Positions 54,060 to 63,237 are shown, counted from the stretch's first letter. The stretch is 64,000 bases of DNA from Mariniphaga sediminis (GCF_003573545.1 NZ_QWET01000001.1:372001-436000), one strand, 5' to 3'. The notes: generated by a model from the sequence alone, not told the origin. Translations and numbers: made by a program.

Positions 54060-54075
54060 GCTTAATCGTTTAAGC
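54060..54075 (+). promoter_or_regulatory. LacI-type operator upstream of lacI-like gene
   Basis: GCTTAATCGTTTAAGC is a near-perfect palindrome with the central CG typical of LacI-family operators, 61 bases before the ATG of the LacI-family gene. It shares its left half GCTTAATCG with the site at 55169, which suggests autoregulation. Confidence 0.7.
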
Positions 54076-54136
54076 ATACATTTGTCATGTAATTTGAAAT
54101 AAATCGGTCGGGATTGCTTTCATATTTCTAAAAATA

Positions 54137-55153
54137 ATGACAAAAAAGGTACTGTTAAAAGATATTGCAAAAAAAGCGGGTGTTTCAACGGCACTGGTTT
54201 CTTATGTCCTGAATGGTTTGGAAAAAGAGAAAAGAGTGGGGCGGGATGTTGTTGAAAAAATAAATAAGATTGCAAAAGAACTTAATTACCAGCCAAATCA
54301 AATAGCCCGCAGTCTGAGAAGCGGGAAAACAAAAACTATAGGATTAATTATTGCTGATATTTCAAACCCTTTTTCCGGACAAATTGCCCGGTTTATCGAA
54401 GGGGAAGCTGCAAGATTGGGGTATACTGTAATTATTGGTAGTACTGACGAAAATAGTACCAAGTTTTCAAGCTTAATCGATTCAATGCTTTATCGTCAAG
54501 TTGACGGATTAATTATGGCTCCGGCAGAAGGATCATCTCAAAAGATTAAAAAGCTTGTGAAAGAGCAGGTGCCATTTGTGTTCATTGACAGGTACTTTCC
54601 AGGTATCTCAGCTAATCATGTTGTCCTCGATAATTATGAGGCAACATATAATGCTGTCAATTATTTAATAGCTCATGGAAGAAAAAATATTTGCCTAATC
54701 ATTTATAAAACTTTGGCTGTGCATATGCAGCAGAGAATCCTTGGATATAAGCATGCAATGAAAGACAATGGACTTGAAGATAATATAATTGTAAAAGAAA
54801 TCCCCAGGAGAAGTTATTTCCAGGTAAAAGCTGATACTGAAAAAAATATGGATGAATTATTTGCAGACAAAAAAATGGATGCATTACTTTTTGCTGCGAA
54901 TGCATTATCCATTTCCGGTTTGTATGCTATAAGAAAACACAAGATAAAAGTTCCTGATGAATTAGCAGTGATTGGTTTTGACGGCCATGAAGTTTTTGAT
55001 TTTTTCGAACCACCAATAGCCTATATCAAGCAACCGCTCGAAGAAATGGGAACGGAAGCTGTACGGATTTTAGTAGAACAAATAAAAGGCGTAAAGAAAA
55101 CTGTCCATACTGAAGTGAAACACCAGTTTATTAGCCGGGAATCAGGTGGTTAA
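54137..55153 (+). CDS. LacI-family transcriptional regulator
   Basis: A 338-residue repressor: DNA-binding helix-turn-helix and hinge (VLLKDIAKKAGVSTALVSYVLNG, residues ~4-27; LNYQPNQIARSLRSGKTKTIGLIIADISNPF, residues ~48-78), then a periplasmic-binding-protein-like sensor (IVKEIPRRSYFQ, AVIGFDGHEVFDFFEPPIAYIKQPLEEMGTEAVRIL). It is placed between two palindromes of LacI-operator type. It probably represses the operon starting at 55417 (propeller enzymes, transporter, aldolase) until a sugar or its derivative binds. Confidence 0.93.
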   Translation: MTKKVLLKDIAKKAGVSTALVSYVLNGLEKEKRVGRDVVEKINKIAKELNYQPNQIARSLRSGKTKTIGLIIADISNPFSGQIARFIEGEAARLGYTVIIGSTDENSTKFSSLIDSMLYRQVDGLIMAPAEGSSQKIKKLVKEQVPFVFIDRYFPGISANHVVLDNYEATYNAVNYLIAHGRKNICLIIYKTLAVHMQQRILGYKHAMKDNGLEDNIIVKEIPRRSYFQVKADTEKNMDELFADKKMDALLFAANALSISGLYAIRKHKIKVPDELAVIGFDGHEVFDFFEPPIAYIKQPLEEMGTEAVRILVEQIKGVKKTVHTEVKHQFISRESGG

Positions 55154-55168
55154 AAATTTTATTATGCT

Positions 55169-55182
55169 GCTTAATCGATTAA
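55169..55182 (+). promoter_or_regulatory. LacI-type operator in front of the BNR-propeller operon
   Basis: GCTTAATCGATTAA contains the perfect 12-base palindrome TTAATCGATTAA with central CG, 16 bases after the lacI stop and 235 bases before the next start codon. TAGTTTG follows at once (close to the TAnnTTTG promoter box), so a bound repressor would cover the promoter. The rest of the gap (55183-55416) has no gene, only a small hairpin ccatttt-atac-aaaatgg at 55346-55363. Confidence 0.7.
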
Positions 55183-55416
55183 ATAGTTTGGTGATTGATT
55201 TTAAATGAAGAATTAGCTGTCGAAGAATAAATTGGATAACTGATGGAAGATATTAAACAATTTTTTGGTGGCGAAACGATTGACTCAGATTCTTTTGCCG
55301 CCCCTTTTTTAAGGCGATTTAACAGATGAAGATAAACGGAGAAGGCCATTTTATACAAAATGGAGTGATATTGCTCCACTTTATATTTTTTAATTTTAAA
55401 TTTAAAAACGGCAACG

Positions 55417-56574
55417 ATGAAAAAAAAGACTTTAATTAAGATTTACACTTTTTTTATAATTGCTTTAATTTGTAAAATGTCTGTTGCTCAGGATGATATG
55501 TCCTTTCTTAATCCTCCTGAATTAATAAAAAACCTCTCCTCTGTTGAAGATTACACGCCTGAAAGTAGAAAATTTACAGGAATTTCAAGTTTGGCAATAA
55601 GTCAGGAAGGAAGGATGTGGGCGGTATGGTATACCGGTATCACCCCCGGAGAAGATGCCAACAACTATGTTGTAGTGGCAACAAGCGGAGATGATGGAAA
55701 AACCTGGGAGGAGGTTCTTGTAATTGATCCCGACGGACCGGGGCCTGTAAGGGCTTTTGATCCGGAAGTATGGGTTGCTCCAAATGGCCAACTTTGGGTT
55801 TTCTGGGCCCAACAGATTCAACCATCACGATCAACAAGTAGCGGAGTTTGGGCAATTACTACTTCAAATCCGGAAACAGGAAACACCCAATGGTCAGAAC
55901 CCAGAAGACTGGTAGATGGCATAATGATGTGCAAACCTCTGGTTTTATCAACAGGGGAATGGGTGCTGCCTGTTGCATTCTGGCATATCTGGGGAGAGTG
56001 TGCAGCGATGGTTACTTCGGAAGACGACGGAGAAACATGGGAAATACGGGGAGCCGTGAATGTTCCTGATGAAGTGCGTAGTCCTGAAGAAAATATGATT
56101 GTGGAACGAAAGAATGGCTCACTCTGGATGCTGATTCGCACCAAGTATGGGATAGGTGAAAGTATCTCCAACGACAGGGGCTTCACATGGAGTCCCGTTG
56201 TTCCATCAAATATTCAACATCCCGCTGCACGGTTTTTTATTTACCGACTTAATTCCGGTAGTCTTTTGCTTGTAAAACATGGACCAATCGATATGCGCAC
56301 CGGGCGCTCCCATTTAATGGCATTTATTTCAAAAGATGATGGTCATTCGTGGTCCAACGGATTGCTGCTGGATGAAAGGCCGGGTGTATCCTATCCGGAT
56401 GGGCAACAAGTAAGTAATGGTAAAATCCATATAACTTATGATTATAGTCGTAGGGGAGCTCAAAACATTTTAATGACAAGTTTTACAGAAGATGATATTA
56501 AGACCGGTTCCGATAATTCGTTATTGAAAGTATATAAAAATAGACAAATTATCAGTAAGGGAGGTAAAGAATAA
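55417..56574 (+). CDS. secreted BNR/sialidase-like propeller protein 1
   Basis: A 385-residue exported protein with a signal peptide (...ICKMSVAQ). It forms a six-bladed sialidase-type propeller; the Asp-box motif S-x-D-x-G-x-(T/S)-W occurs four times (SGDDGKTW, SEDDGETW, SNDRGFTW, SKDDGHSW). Arg residues in ESRKFTGISSLAIS, ARFFIYRL and DMRTGRSHL are candidates for carboxylate binding. True sialidases (GH33) show FRIP near the N-terminus, which is missing here, so it may act on another sugar such as rhamnose or a uronate. It is the first gene after the LacI operator and is followed by a paralogue. Confidence 0.75.
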   Translation: MKKKTLIKIYTFFIIALICKMSVAQDDMSFLNPPELIKNLSSVEDYTPESRKFTGISSLAISQEGRMWAVWYTGITPGEDANNYVVVATSGDDGKTWEEVLVIDPDGPGPVRAFDPEVWVAPNGQLWVFWAQQIQPSRSTSSGVWAITTSNPETGNTQWSEPRRLVDGIMMCKPLVLSTGEWVLPVAFWHIWGECAAMVTSEDDGETWEIRGAVNVPDEVRSPEENMIVERKNGSLWMLIRTKYGIGESISNDRGFTWSPVVPSNIQHPAARFFIYRLNSGSLLLVKHGPIDMRTGRSHLMAFISKDDGHSWSNGLLLDERPGVSYPDGQQVSNGKIHITYDYSRRGAQNILMTSFTEDDIKTGSDNSLLKVYKNRQIISKGGKE

Positions 56575-56657
56575 AAATATACAATATAATTTTAAGAAGC
56601 TTGAAATTCCGAATTTGTAAGTTGGTTTAGTTCTATGTTCAAATAAAAACTAACAAG

Positions 56658-57836
56658 ATGACGAAATTAATAATTAGATTTTTAGGCGTTGTATTTATAT
56701 GTAGTACAATCATAAGTTTCTCATCAGGCAACAATAAGAAATCCTTTCTTGATCCACCTGAAATCATTAAAAAAGAGCAAATAAAAAAACAACATTCTCC
56801 TGAAAGTCGGAAATTTTCCGGAATATCAAGTCTGGCGGTTAGTCCTGGCGGACGAATGTGGGCTGTTTGGTACGCAGGAATCACCCCAGTAGAAGATCTG
56901 AATAATTATGTGGTGGTTGCAACCAGTGGAGATAAGGGAAAAACGTGGGAAGAAGTTCTTGTGATTGATCCTGATGGACCTGGGCCAGTCAGGGCATATG
57001 ATCCGGAGGTATGGATTAATCCGGAAGGGAAGCTTTGGATTTTTTGGGCTCAGGCTGCTCCAACAAGTGGAACCTGGTCATTGGTGGCTGAAGGTACCTC
57101 GGCAGGAGTTTGGGCGCTTCAGATAAATGACCCGGAAACAAATGAGCCAGAGTTAAATTCACCTTTCCGGATTACCGATGGCGTAATGATGTGTAAACCC
57201 ATTGTGTTATCGACAGGAGAGTGGGTTTTACCGGTATCCATGTGGAAAATGGAAAAGGAAAGTGCTCGTATGGTAGTTTCTCCGGATAGTGGAAAATCAT
57301 GGAAAATAAGGGGTGGGGCATCTGTCCCTGAAAATGTCCGTAATTTTGATGAACACATGATTGTAGAGCGAAAAGATGGTTCGCTTTGGATGCTGGTACG
57401 TACCAAGTATGGGATAGGTGAAAGTATATCCAACGACAGGGGCTACACATGGAGTCCTGTTATTCCATCCAATATTCAACATCCCGCTGCACGGTTTTTT
57501 ATTTACCGACTTAATTCCGGTAGCCTTTTGCTTGTAAAACATGGACCAATCGATATGCGCACCGGGCGCTCCCATTTAATGGCATTTATTTCAAAAGATG
57601 ATGGCCATTCGTGGTCCAACGGATTGTTGCTGGATGAAAGGCCGGGTGTATCCTATCCTGACGGTCAGCAAACAAACGATGGGACTATTTATATTACTTA
57701 CGATTTCAACCGCACAAAAGACCAGAATATTTTGATTACAAGTTTTACAGAAGATGATATTAAAATGGGTTCTGACAATAAAATTCTGGAAGTGTTTAAA
57801 CAAAGACAGTTAATCAGCCAGGGTGGTACTAAATAA
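56658..57836 (+). CDS. secreted BNR/sialidase-like propeller protein 2 (paralogue)
   Basis: A 392-residue paralogue of the preceding gene with its own signal peptide (...ICSTIISFSSG). The same Asp boxes appear in slightly changed form (SGDKGKTW, SPDSGKSW, SNDRGYTW, SKDDGHSW). Most of the protein is moderately similar, but residues ~272-334 are almost the same as in copy 1, including silent positions in the DNA. It keeps the conserved SSLAVSPGGRMWAVWYAGITP and HPAARFFIYRLNSG. Possibly the two act on different linkages of one substrate. FRIP is missing here too. Confidence 0.75.
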   Translation: MTKLIIRFLGVVFICSTIISFSSGNNKKSFLDPPEIIKKEQIKKQHSPESRKFSGISSLAVSPGGRMWAVWYAGITPVEDLNNYVVVATSGDKGKTWEEVLVIDPDGPGPVRAYDPEVWINPEGKLWIFWAQAAPTSGTWSLVAEGTSAGVWALQINDPETNEPELNSPFRITDGVMMCKPIVLSTGEWVLPVSMWKMEKESARMVVSPDSGKSWKIRGGASVPENVRNFDEHMIVERKDGSLWMLVRTKYGIGESISNDRGYTWSPVIPSNIQHPAARFFIYRLNSGSLLLVKHGPIDMRTGRSHLMAFISKDDGHSWSNGLLLDERPGVSYPDGQQTNDGTIYITYDFNRTKDQNILITSFTEDDIKMGSDNKILEVFKQRQLISQGGTK

Positions 57837-57878
57837 TTCTGAATAATTTTTTTTGGTAAAAATTAAAAATGATAAACT

Positions 57879-59606
57879 ATGAAAAGGCGTTCTTTCTTTA
57901 GAAATTCTATCTATGCCGGAATTTCCGGCATGGTTTTCCCTGGCATAAGTTGTTCACCTGAAAAAACAAATACAGCATCTGGTGAATTGCTCTACAACGG
58001 AATCCGGTTACCAGAAATTTGGCCTCCCGGGAATATGAATCTCAATTCCTATGACCCGATGCCTGTTCCATATCTTTGCAATCCTCCGCAGGTAGTCCCC
58101 ATTGATATTGGACGTCAACTCTTTGTGGATGATTTTCTGATTGAGTTTACCAACCTTAAACGGGAATTCCATACCGCTAAAAAATATGAAGGGAATCCGA
58201 TCCTAAAACCGGAAACCGAACTGGAAATGGGAGCTAACGGGTTACCGGTAGCCTGTCCGAAAGACGGGGGTGTTTGGTGGGATCCAAAAGACAATATTTT
58301 CAAAATGTGGTATGAAGCAGGTTGGATTGGGACCATGGCTTATGCCACAAGCCGTGACGGAATAAACTGGGAACGTCCCAATTTGGAAATTGTGCCCGGG
58401 ACGAATCAACTGCTTCCGGGACTCAGGCCTGATTCAACAACCGTGTTTTTAGATCATGATACCAAAAATCCGGATGAACGGTTTAAGATGTTTCTTCGTG
58501 GACCAGATTTTCTGGGTGAATATCATGGTTTCAGCCTGGTTTCACCGGACGGGATCCATTGGAGTGAACCGGTCCGTACCGGTTATTGCGGAGATCGTAG
58601 TACAATGTTTTACAATCCTTTTCGCAAAAAATGGGTTTACAGTATTCGTTCCGGAGGCCCACTAAAAAGTGGAAGCGGACGTGCCCGTTATTATCATGAA
58701 CATTCTGACTTCTTAAAAGGCGCTGAATGGAAAGAGGGGGAAATTCCATTCTGGACTGGCGCTGACAGGCTTGATCCTCCGGATCCTATAATAGGCAACA
58801 AGGCCCAATTATATAATTTATCAGCAGTGGGCTATGAAAGCTTGATGCTTGGTTTTCATCAAATCCATCTTGGTCCGCCAAACGGTGAATGCCAAAAACT
58901 GGGAATCCCCAAAATCACGGAACTAATGCTGTCATTCAGTCGCGATGGATTTCACTGGCACAGGCCAAACAGGGAGGCTTTCATCCCTGCAACCCGCAAA
59001 CCCGGAGACTGGGACAGGGGATATGTTCAGTCTGTTGGTGGAATTTGTACAGTTGTTGGTGACCAATTATGGTTTTATTATATCGGATTTAAAGGCGATC
59101 CGGAAAAGCGTCATTCTGATGGGATGAAAAGTGGCATGTATGCAAATGGGAGCACGGGAATTGCCATTTTACGCAGAGATGGATTTGCATCAATGGTTGC
59201 TGACAAGGATGGAGGTATGCTGGTAACAAAACCCGTTACTTTTAATGGGAAATTTCTATTTGTTAATACCGATTGTATCAAGGGAGAACTTAGAGTTGAA
59301 ATTCTGAATGAGGATAATACTGTTATTTCTCCTTTTTCCGCTGATAATTGCAATCCGGTTTCAATAGACAGTACTATCCAGCCGGTAAGTTGGAAGAATT
59401 CGAAAGACTTATCCTCTCTAAAAGGCAAAACAATACGATTCCGGTTTTATCTGAAAAACGGGCATTTATACTCATTCTGGGTGAGTCCTGATGAATCCGG
59501 GGCAAGTCAGGGGTATGTTGCGGCCGGCGGTCCCGGGTTAAATGGTTCAAAGGACGAAGTGGGAAATTCCGGGTATATTCCATCTGAGAAATTCCAAATT
59601 GGTTAA
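57879..59606 (+). CDS. Tat-exported lipoprotein with five-bladed-propeller (GH32/43/68-like) fold
   Basis: A 575-residue protein. The N-terminus has a Tat-type motif (KRRSFFRN) and a lipobox-like GISC (Cys25). The body alternates short beta strands of a GH32/GH43-like propeller: GRQLFVDDFLIEF, GGVWWDPKDNIFKMWYEAGWIGTMAYATSRDGINWERPNLEIV, RFKMFLRGPDFLGEYHGFSLVSPDGIHWSEPV, DRSTMFYNPFRKKWVYSIRSG, ELMLSFSRDGFHWHRPNREAFIP. A C-terminal beta-sandwich begins near residue 455. No complete catalytic triad of a known family can be read; Asp residues at VDDFL and GDRST are candidates. Co-transcribed with the BNR propellers, hence likely acting on the same substrate. Confidence 0.65.
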   Translation: MKRRSFFRNSIYAGISGMVFPGISCSPEKTNTASGELLYNGIRLPEIWPPGNMNLNSYDPMPVPYLCNPPQVVPIDIGRQLFVDDFLIEFTNLKREFHTAKKYEGNPILKPETELEMGANGLPVACPKDGGVWWDPKDNIFKMWYEAGWIGTMAYATSRDGINWERPNLEIVPGTNQLLPGLRPDSTTVFLDHDTKNPDERFKMFLRGPDFLGEYHGFSLVSPDGIHWSEPVRTGYCGDRSTMFYNPFRKKWVYSIRSGGPLKSGSGRARYYHEHSDFLKGAEWKEGEIPFWTGADRLDPPDPIIGNKAQLYNLSAVGYESLMLGFHQIHLGPPNGECQKLGIPKITELMLSFSRDGFHWHRPNREAFIPATRKPGDWDRGYVQSVGGICTVVGDQLWFYYIGFKGDPEKRHSDGMKSGMYANGSTGIAILRRDGFASMVADKDGGMLVTKPVTFNGKFLFVNTDCIKGELRVEILNEDNTVISPFSADNCNPVSIDSTIQPVSWKNSKDLSSLKGKTIRFRFYLKNGHLYSFWVSPDESGASQGYVAAGGPGLNGSKDEVGNSGYIPSEKFQIG

Positions 59607-59644
59607 TAATTGATTGAACAACAGGCTTTTTAAAACTTTATTGA

Positions 59645-60916
59645 ATGAATAATACTTCGAAAATTTCTTTTTTTAAGAGAATCTGGCTAACGATGCTGGC
59701 CATCGGGCCAGGTATTTTTTGTATTGGTTATACCATCGGTACCGGAAGTGTTACAGCAATGGCGAAAGCCGGCAGTGAGTTTGGCATGCAATTGTTGTGG
59801 GTTTTGGTTTTAAGCGTTTTGTTTGCCTGGGTATTAATGGAGGCTTATGGAAGATATGCAGTCGTAACCGGAGAGACAGCCATTCATAGTTTCAGAAAAA
59901 AAATCAAGCATGGAAAAATTCTTGCCATAATCATTGTAATAGGCATTGTGGTAGGGCAATGGAACTCCCTTACCGGAATTTTAGGATTATCAGCAAATGC
60001 CATTTATGAGTTGGTTCATTTGTTTTTTCCTGCAACTGCCGCTGAGAATTATTGGGTGGTACTGGGAATTGCAGTTTTTTTGATAGTTGTATTATATGGC
60101 TTGCTACTGGTTGGGAATTATTCATTTTTTGAAAAAATCCTGATTGTGTTTGTTACTTTTATGGGGGCTTCATTCCTCCTGTCCATGTTTCTTGTTTTTC
60201 CTGACCCGACAGAGATAGCTGTTGGGTTAAAACCTTCCATTCCTCAGGTGCCGGGAGGAAAACTTATGGTGGCCGCTTTTGTGGGGACCACCATGGCTGC
60301 GCCTACATTTGTTGTCCGCCCATTATTGATGAAAGGAAAAGGCTGGGGCAAAGAAAATACAAAAGAACAATCTAGAGATGCTTTGTTTTCAGCAATCTTA
60401 ATGTTCGTAATTAGTGCGGCAATTATGATTACTGCCACTGGTGCCTTGTTCCATGAAGGAAAAACCATTGAAAGGGTTCTTGATATGGTTTATACTTTAG
60501 AGCCTGTGGCCGGTAAATTTGCCGTTGCAATTTTTGTTTTTGGAACTTTAAGTGCAGGTTTATCATCAATTTTCCCAATCCTCATGGTAGCACCGCTTTT
60601 AATGGCAGATTACAGGAATGGCGAATTGGATACAAACTCCAAACAGTTTAAGATTTTAACTGCCATTGCCGCAGTATTTGGATTAATTGTCCCCATATTA
60701 GGCGCGAATCCCATAGTTGCTCAAATTGCCACCCAGGTTGCCAATGTATTTGTCCTTCCCCTTGTAATAGGTGCAATAATTTATCTTGTAAACAATAAAG
60801 CTGAAATGGGAAAACACAAAGCAGGTATCCTTCTTAATATTGGATTGATGTGCGCCTTCATTTTTTCCTGTTTTATCGCCTATAACGGAATCCTTGCACT
60901 CCAGGAGTTATTATAG
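59645..60916 (+). CDS. Nramp-superfamily membrane transporter lacking the metal-binding motif
   Basis: A 423-residue inner-membrane protein with about eleven helices and overall Nramp layout (FFKRIWLTMLAIGPGIFCIGYTIGTGSVTAMAKAGSEFGMQLLWVLVLSVLFAWVLMEAYGRYAVVTGETAIH). Metal-transporting Nramp proteins have DPGN in helix 1 and MPH in helix 6; here the places read GPGIF and MAAPTF, so the metal-coordinating Asp, Asn and Met/His are missing. It is therefore probably not a Mn/Fe importer. Its place between propeller enzymes and a keto-deoxy-sugar-acid aldolase suggests it moves a sugar acid or other organic solute, which is inference. Confidence 0.8.
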   Translation: MNNTSKISFFKRIWLTMLAIGPGIFCIGYTIGTGSVTAMAKAGSEFGMQLLWVLVLSVLFAWVLMEAYGRYAVVTGETAIHSFRKKIKHGKILAIIIVIGIVVGQWNSLTGILGLSANAIYELVHLFFPATAAENYWVVLGIAVFLIVVLYGLLLVGNYSFFEKILIVFVTFMGASFLLSMFLVFPDPTEIAVGLKPSIPQVPGGKLMVAAFVGTTMAAPTFVVRPLLMKGKGWGKENTKEQSRDALFSAILMFVISAAIMITATGALFHEGKTIERVLDMVYTLEPVAGKFAVAIFVFGTLSAGLSSIFPILMVAPLLMADYRNGELDTNSKQFKILTAIAAVFGLIVPILGANPIVAQIATQVANVFVLPLVIGAIIYLVNNKAEMGKHKAGILLNIGLMCAFIFSCFIAYNGILALQELL

Positions 60917-60942
60917 CCATTTAGTTTATTAAAACAAATAAA

Positions 60943-61701
60943 ATGAGATTACTTGAAAATATTAGAAACAAAAAACTCTCTATCGGTCCATTTTCCAAGA
61001 GTTGTGATTCTGCTATAATTGAATGTATCGGTCTTGCCGGTTTTGACTTTGTTATTATCGATTTGGAACATGGTCCAAATTCAATGGAGACTGCACAAAA
61101 TTTAGTCAGGGCTGCAACACTTTATCAGATTACTCCAATCATCAGGGTGAACGAAAATAATGAATCAATGATTTCAAAGGCACTTGATATTGGGGCACAG
61201 GGAGTGCAGGTTCCTCAAATAAACAACGAACAAAGTGCCCGGAATGTAATAAATGCAGCAAGGTTTTCTCCTTCAGGTAATCGTGGAGTATGTCGTTATG
61301 TGCGTGCTGCAGAATATTCAAAAAAAAATAAAAATGATTATTTTGAATATTCAAATAAAAATACCCTGATAATAATTCAAATAGAAGGAAAAAAAGGACT
61401 TGAAAATATTGACAGTATTTTACAGGTTGAAGGTATTGATATTGTATTTATTGGCCCGTACGATTTGTCACAATCCATGGGAGTTCCCGGGCAAACCAAT
61501 CATCCAAAGGTCTTGGAGGCAATGAAAATGATAACAGAAAAGGCAAACCACTACAATAAAATTGTAGGGACTTTTATTGAGACACCTTCCGATTTGAAAA
61601 TTTGGAAAGATTTGGGATTGCTGTATTTGTCATATAAAGTTGATGTAGGTATATTTTACGATGCCTGCTACAATATTTATAATGAGTTGAATGAAGTTTG
61701 A
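60943..61701 (+). CDS. HpcH/HpaI-family aldolase, 2-keto-3-deoxy-L-rhamnonate-aldolase-like
   Basis: A 252-residue cytoplasmic class II aldolase. Family motifs: FDFVIIDLEHGPNSMET, PIIRVNENNESMISKALDIGAQGVQVPQIN, ARFSPSGNRGVCRYVRAAEY, TLIIIQIEGKKGLENID (metal-binding Glu) and DIVFIGPYDLSQSMGVPGQTNHPKV (metal-binding Asp). Members split 2-keto-3-deoxy sugar acids to pyruvate and an aldehyde. With a rhamnose-type operon near and a kdgK remnant just downstream, 2-keto-3-deoxy-L-rhamnonate or a similar acid is a reasonable substrate. It lies 26 bases after the transporter gene and is the last intact gene of the operon. Confidence 0.88.
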   Translation: MRLLENIRNKKLSIGPFSKSCDSAIIECIGLAGFDFVIIDLEHGPNSMETAQNLVRAATLYQITPIIRVNENNESMISKALDIGAQGVQVPQINNEQSARNVINAARFSPSGNRGVCRYVRAAEYSKKNKNDYFEYSNKNTLIIIQIEGKKGLENIDSILQVEGIDIVFIGPYDLSQSMGVPGQTNHPKVLEAMKMITEKANHYNKIVGTFIETPSDLKIWKDLGLLYLSYKVDVGIFYDACYNIYNELNEV

Positions 61702-61726
61702 AATAGTTTAATTGCTGAACCCGGTG

Positions 61727-61855
61727 ATGAAAAAAGTCGTTACGTTTGGAGAGATTATGTTGCGTCTGGCAACACCCGGTTATCGAATCCTCGGTAATAG
61801 AATTTCTTCCGACAATTTTTTTGTGATGCAGAATTACAAATTCAGGGTTTTATGA
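61727..61855 (+). pseudogene. kdgK remnant: first ~22 codons of a PfkB-type 2-keto-3-deoxygluconate kinase
   Basis: From ATG 61727 the frame reads MKKVVTFGEIMLRLATPGYRIL, the typical start of Bacteroidota 2-keto-3-deoxygluconate kinase, then changes to unrelated codons and stops at 61853-61855. The kinase would normally be ~340 residues. It directly follows the aldolase, so the ancestral operon probably had a kinase gene whose body was lost by a deletion near 61792. Confidence 0.7.
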
Positions 61856-61919
61856 AAACGTCTGTAATGCCCATATAATAAGGCATCCTAAAAGGATATA
61901 GGTTTTCATGTTAAGTAGA

Positions 61920-63215
61920 TTAAAACATGTCAATCCTGAAAACCAGTCCATTTTCGTTAAAATTGTAGCTGATTTCCCAGCCCGACCAGTAAACACCCGC
62001 AACAAAGTCACCTGCTTTTATTCCTGATTTCAGGCTAAATCCTTTAAACAGGTCATAATAAAAACTTACATCATATTCATTAAAGTACCAGATTTCAATA
62101 TCCTGATTGTCCAGCAAATATTTGTTGTTTTTATTGTACCGGTGGTAAGAATAAGAGGCCCCAAGTGATAGTTTGGGTGCAAAATAATACCCGGCAGAGG
62201 CTTTTACTCCATAATCGAACATATTGTCATCGATTTCCCATGTTGTCCCGTCTATGCTTAGTTCTTTAATTTTTGAAAAGTTCAGGAACGGACTTATTTT
62301 AAAGGAAAAACTATTGTCTTTTGACTTATAGATCTTTATGGGGATGGCTAATCCAATTTCATTGATCCCGTCAGAGGTAAAATAGCGGGGATTTATATCG
62401 AAATATTTGTTCAGTTGACGGTAATACTGAACGCCAAATGCCGCATTATCTGAGATATCCATTCCCAGGACAAGCATTAGAATATGTTCTGTCTTTTCTG
62501 TATAGTCTTCAGGATTCATTGAATAGCCAGGATGGAGACTGTTGTAATAATATTTGGGAATAAATGGACGGAAGAACTTATCGTATGCCTTACCTTCATT
62601 TCCCGAAATATAATCCTTCGCATAATTCCTTTGTCTGAGCCAGATACTATCCTGAGGATCGGAATCCCGGTACCCCCTGAATCTTTCTGTGAATTTGCCG
62701 GAAGAATAATTTAAATATTTCCGGTATGCTGTTTTTGCTTCATGGGTCTTTCCCATTTTCTCCAGAGCGAATGCTTTTAAAAAGGAACAATCACTGAAAT
62801 AAAGGGCATCAGGGTAGAGCGATAGTAATTCATCCATTTGCGAAGGAACCTTTTCAAACCGGTTATTATGGATCGCATCAATACTCCCGGAATAAAGAGT
62901 TGCTATTTCGTGATCAACAAATTTTATCGAATTGGCATTTTCAATTAATTTATTGTTTTGATATTTGTTTTCATCTGCCTCTAATTCGCGGAGAAAAGCG
63001 TCGTAGTTGGATTCAGAAATCAGTTCATTGTTACTATTCCTTAAAAGAGTGGCATTTTCGGGCGTAGCGCCATATTCATACAATCCTTTTTCATTATTGT
63101 AATGAATAAGATCCGGGTTGAATGTGGCACAGCTGCTTAGTAATTCTATTACCAGGGCAATAATAAATATTTTATAAGAGACCAGCGGTATTTTATATCT
63201 TTTTTGGTTAATCAT
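61920..63215 (-). CDS. lipoprotein with TPR-like region and C-terminal beta-barrel-like domain, unknown function
   Basis: A 431-residue protein with a lipoprotein signal (ALVIELLSSC, Cys29). Residues ~100-180 are helical and TPR-like (SFLKAFALEKMGKTHEAKTAYRKYLN). From about residue 240 the sequence alternates polar and hydrophobic residues with many Tyr and Phe, like outer-membrane strands, ending in VFRIDMF with a terminal Phe, as for barrel proteins. I do not recognise the family. It is convergent with the aldolase operon and stands alone, so it is not obviously part of the sugar systems. It probably sits at the outer membrane. Confidence 0.7.
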   Translation of the reverse strand: MINQKRYKIPLVSYKIFIIALVIELLSSCATFNPDLIHYNNEKGLYEYGATPENATLLRNSNNELISESNYDAFLRELEADENKYQNNKLIENANSIKFVDHEIATLYSGSIDAIHNNRFEKVPSQMDELLSLYPDALYFSDCSFLKAFALEKMGKTHEAKTAYRKYLNYSSGKFTERFRGYRDSDPQDSIWLRQRNYAKDYISGNEGKAYDKFFRPFIPKYYYNSLHPGYSMNPEDYTEKTEHILMLVLGMDISDNAAFGVQYYRQLNKYFDINPRYFTSDGINEIGLAIPIKIYKSKDNSFSFKISPFLNFSKIKELSIDGTTWEIDDNMFDYGVKASAGYYFAPKLSLGASYSYHRYNKNNKYLLDNQDIEIWYFNEYDVSFYYDLFKGFSLKSGIKAGDFVAGVYWSGWEISYNFNENGLVFRIDMF

Positions 63216-63237
63216 TTACTTTTCAGATTTTTTTTTG

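Noticed and set aside
55346-55363. Hairpin ccatttt-atac-aaaatgg as terminator of lacI
   Set aside because: It is nearly 200 bases after the lacI stop, AT-rich and has no T tract directly after it.
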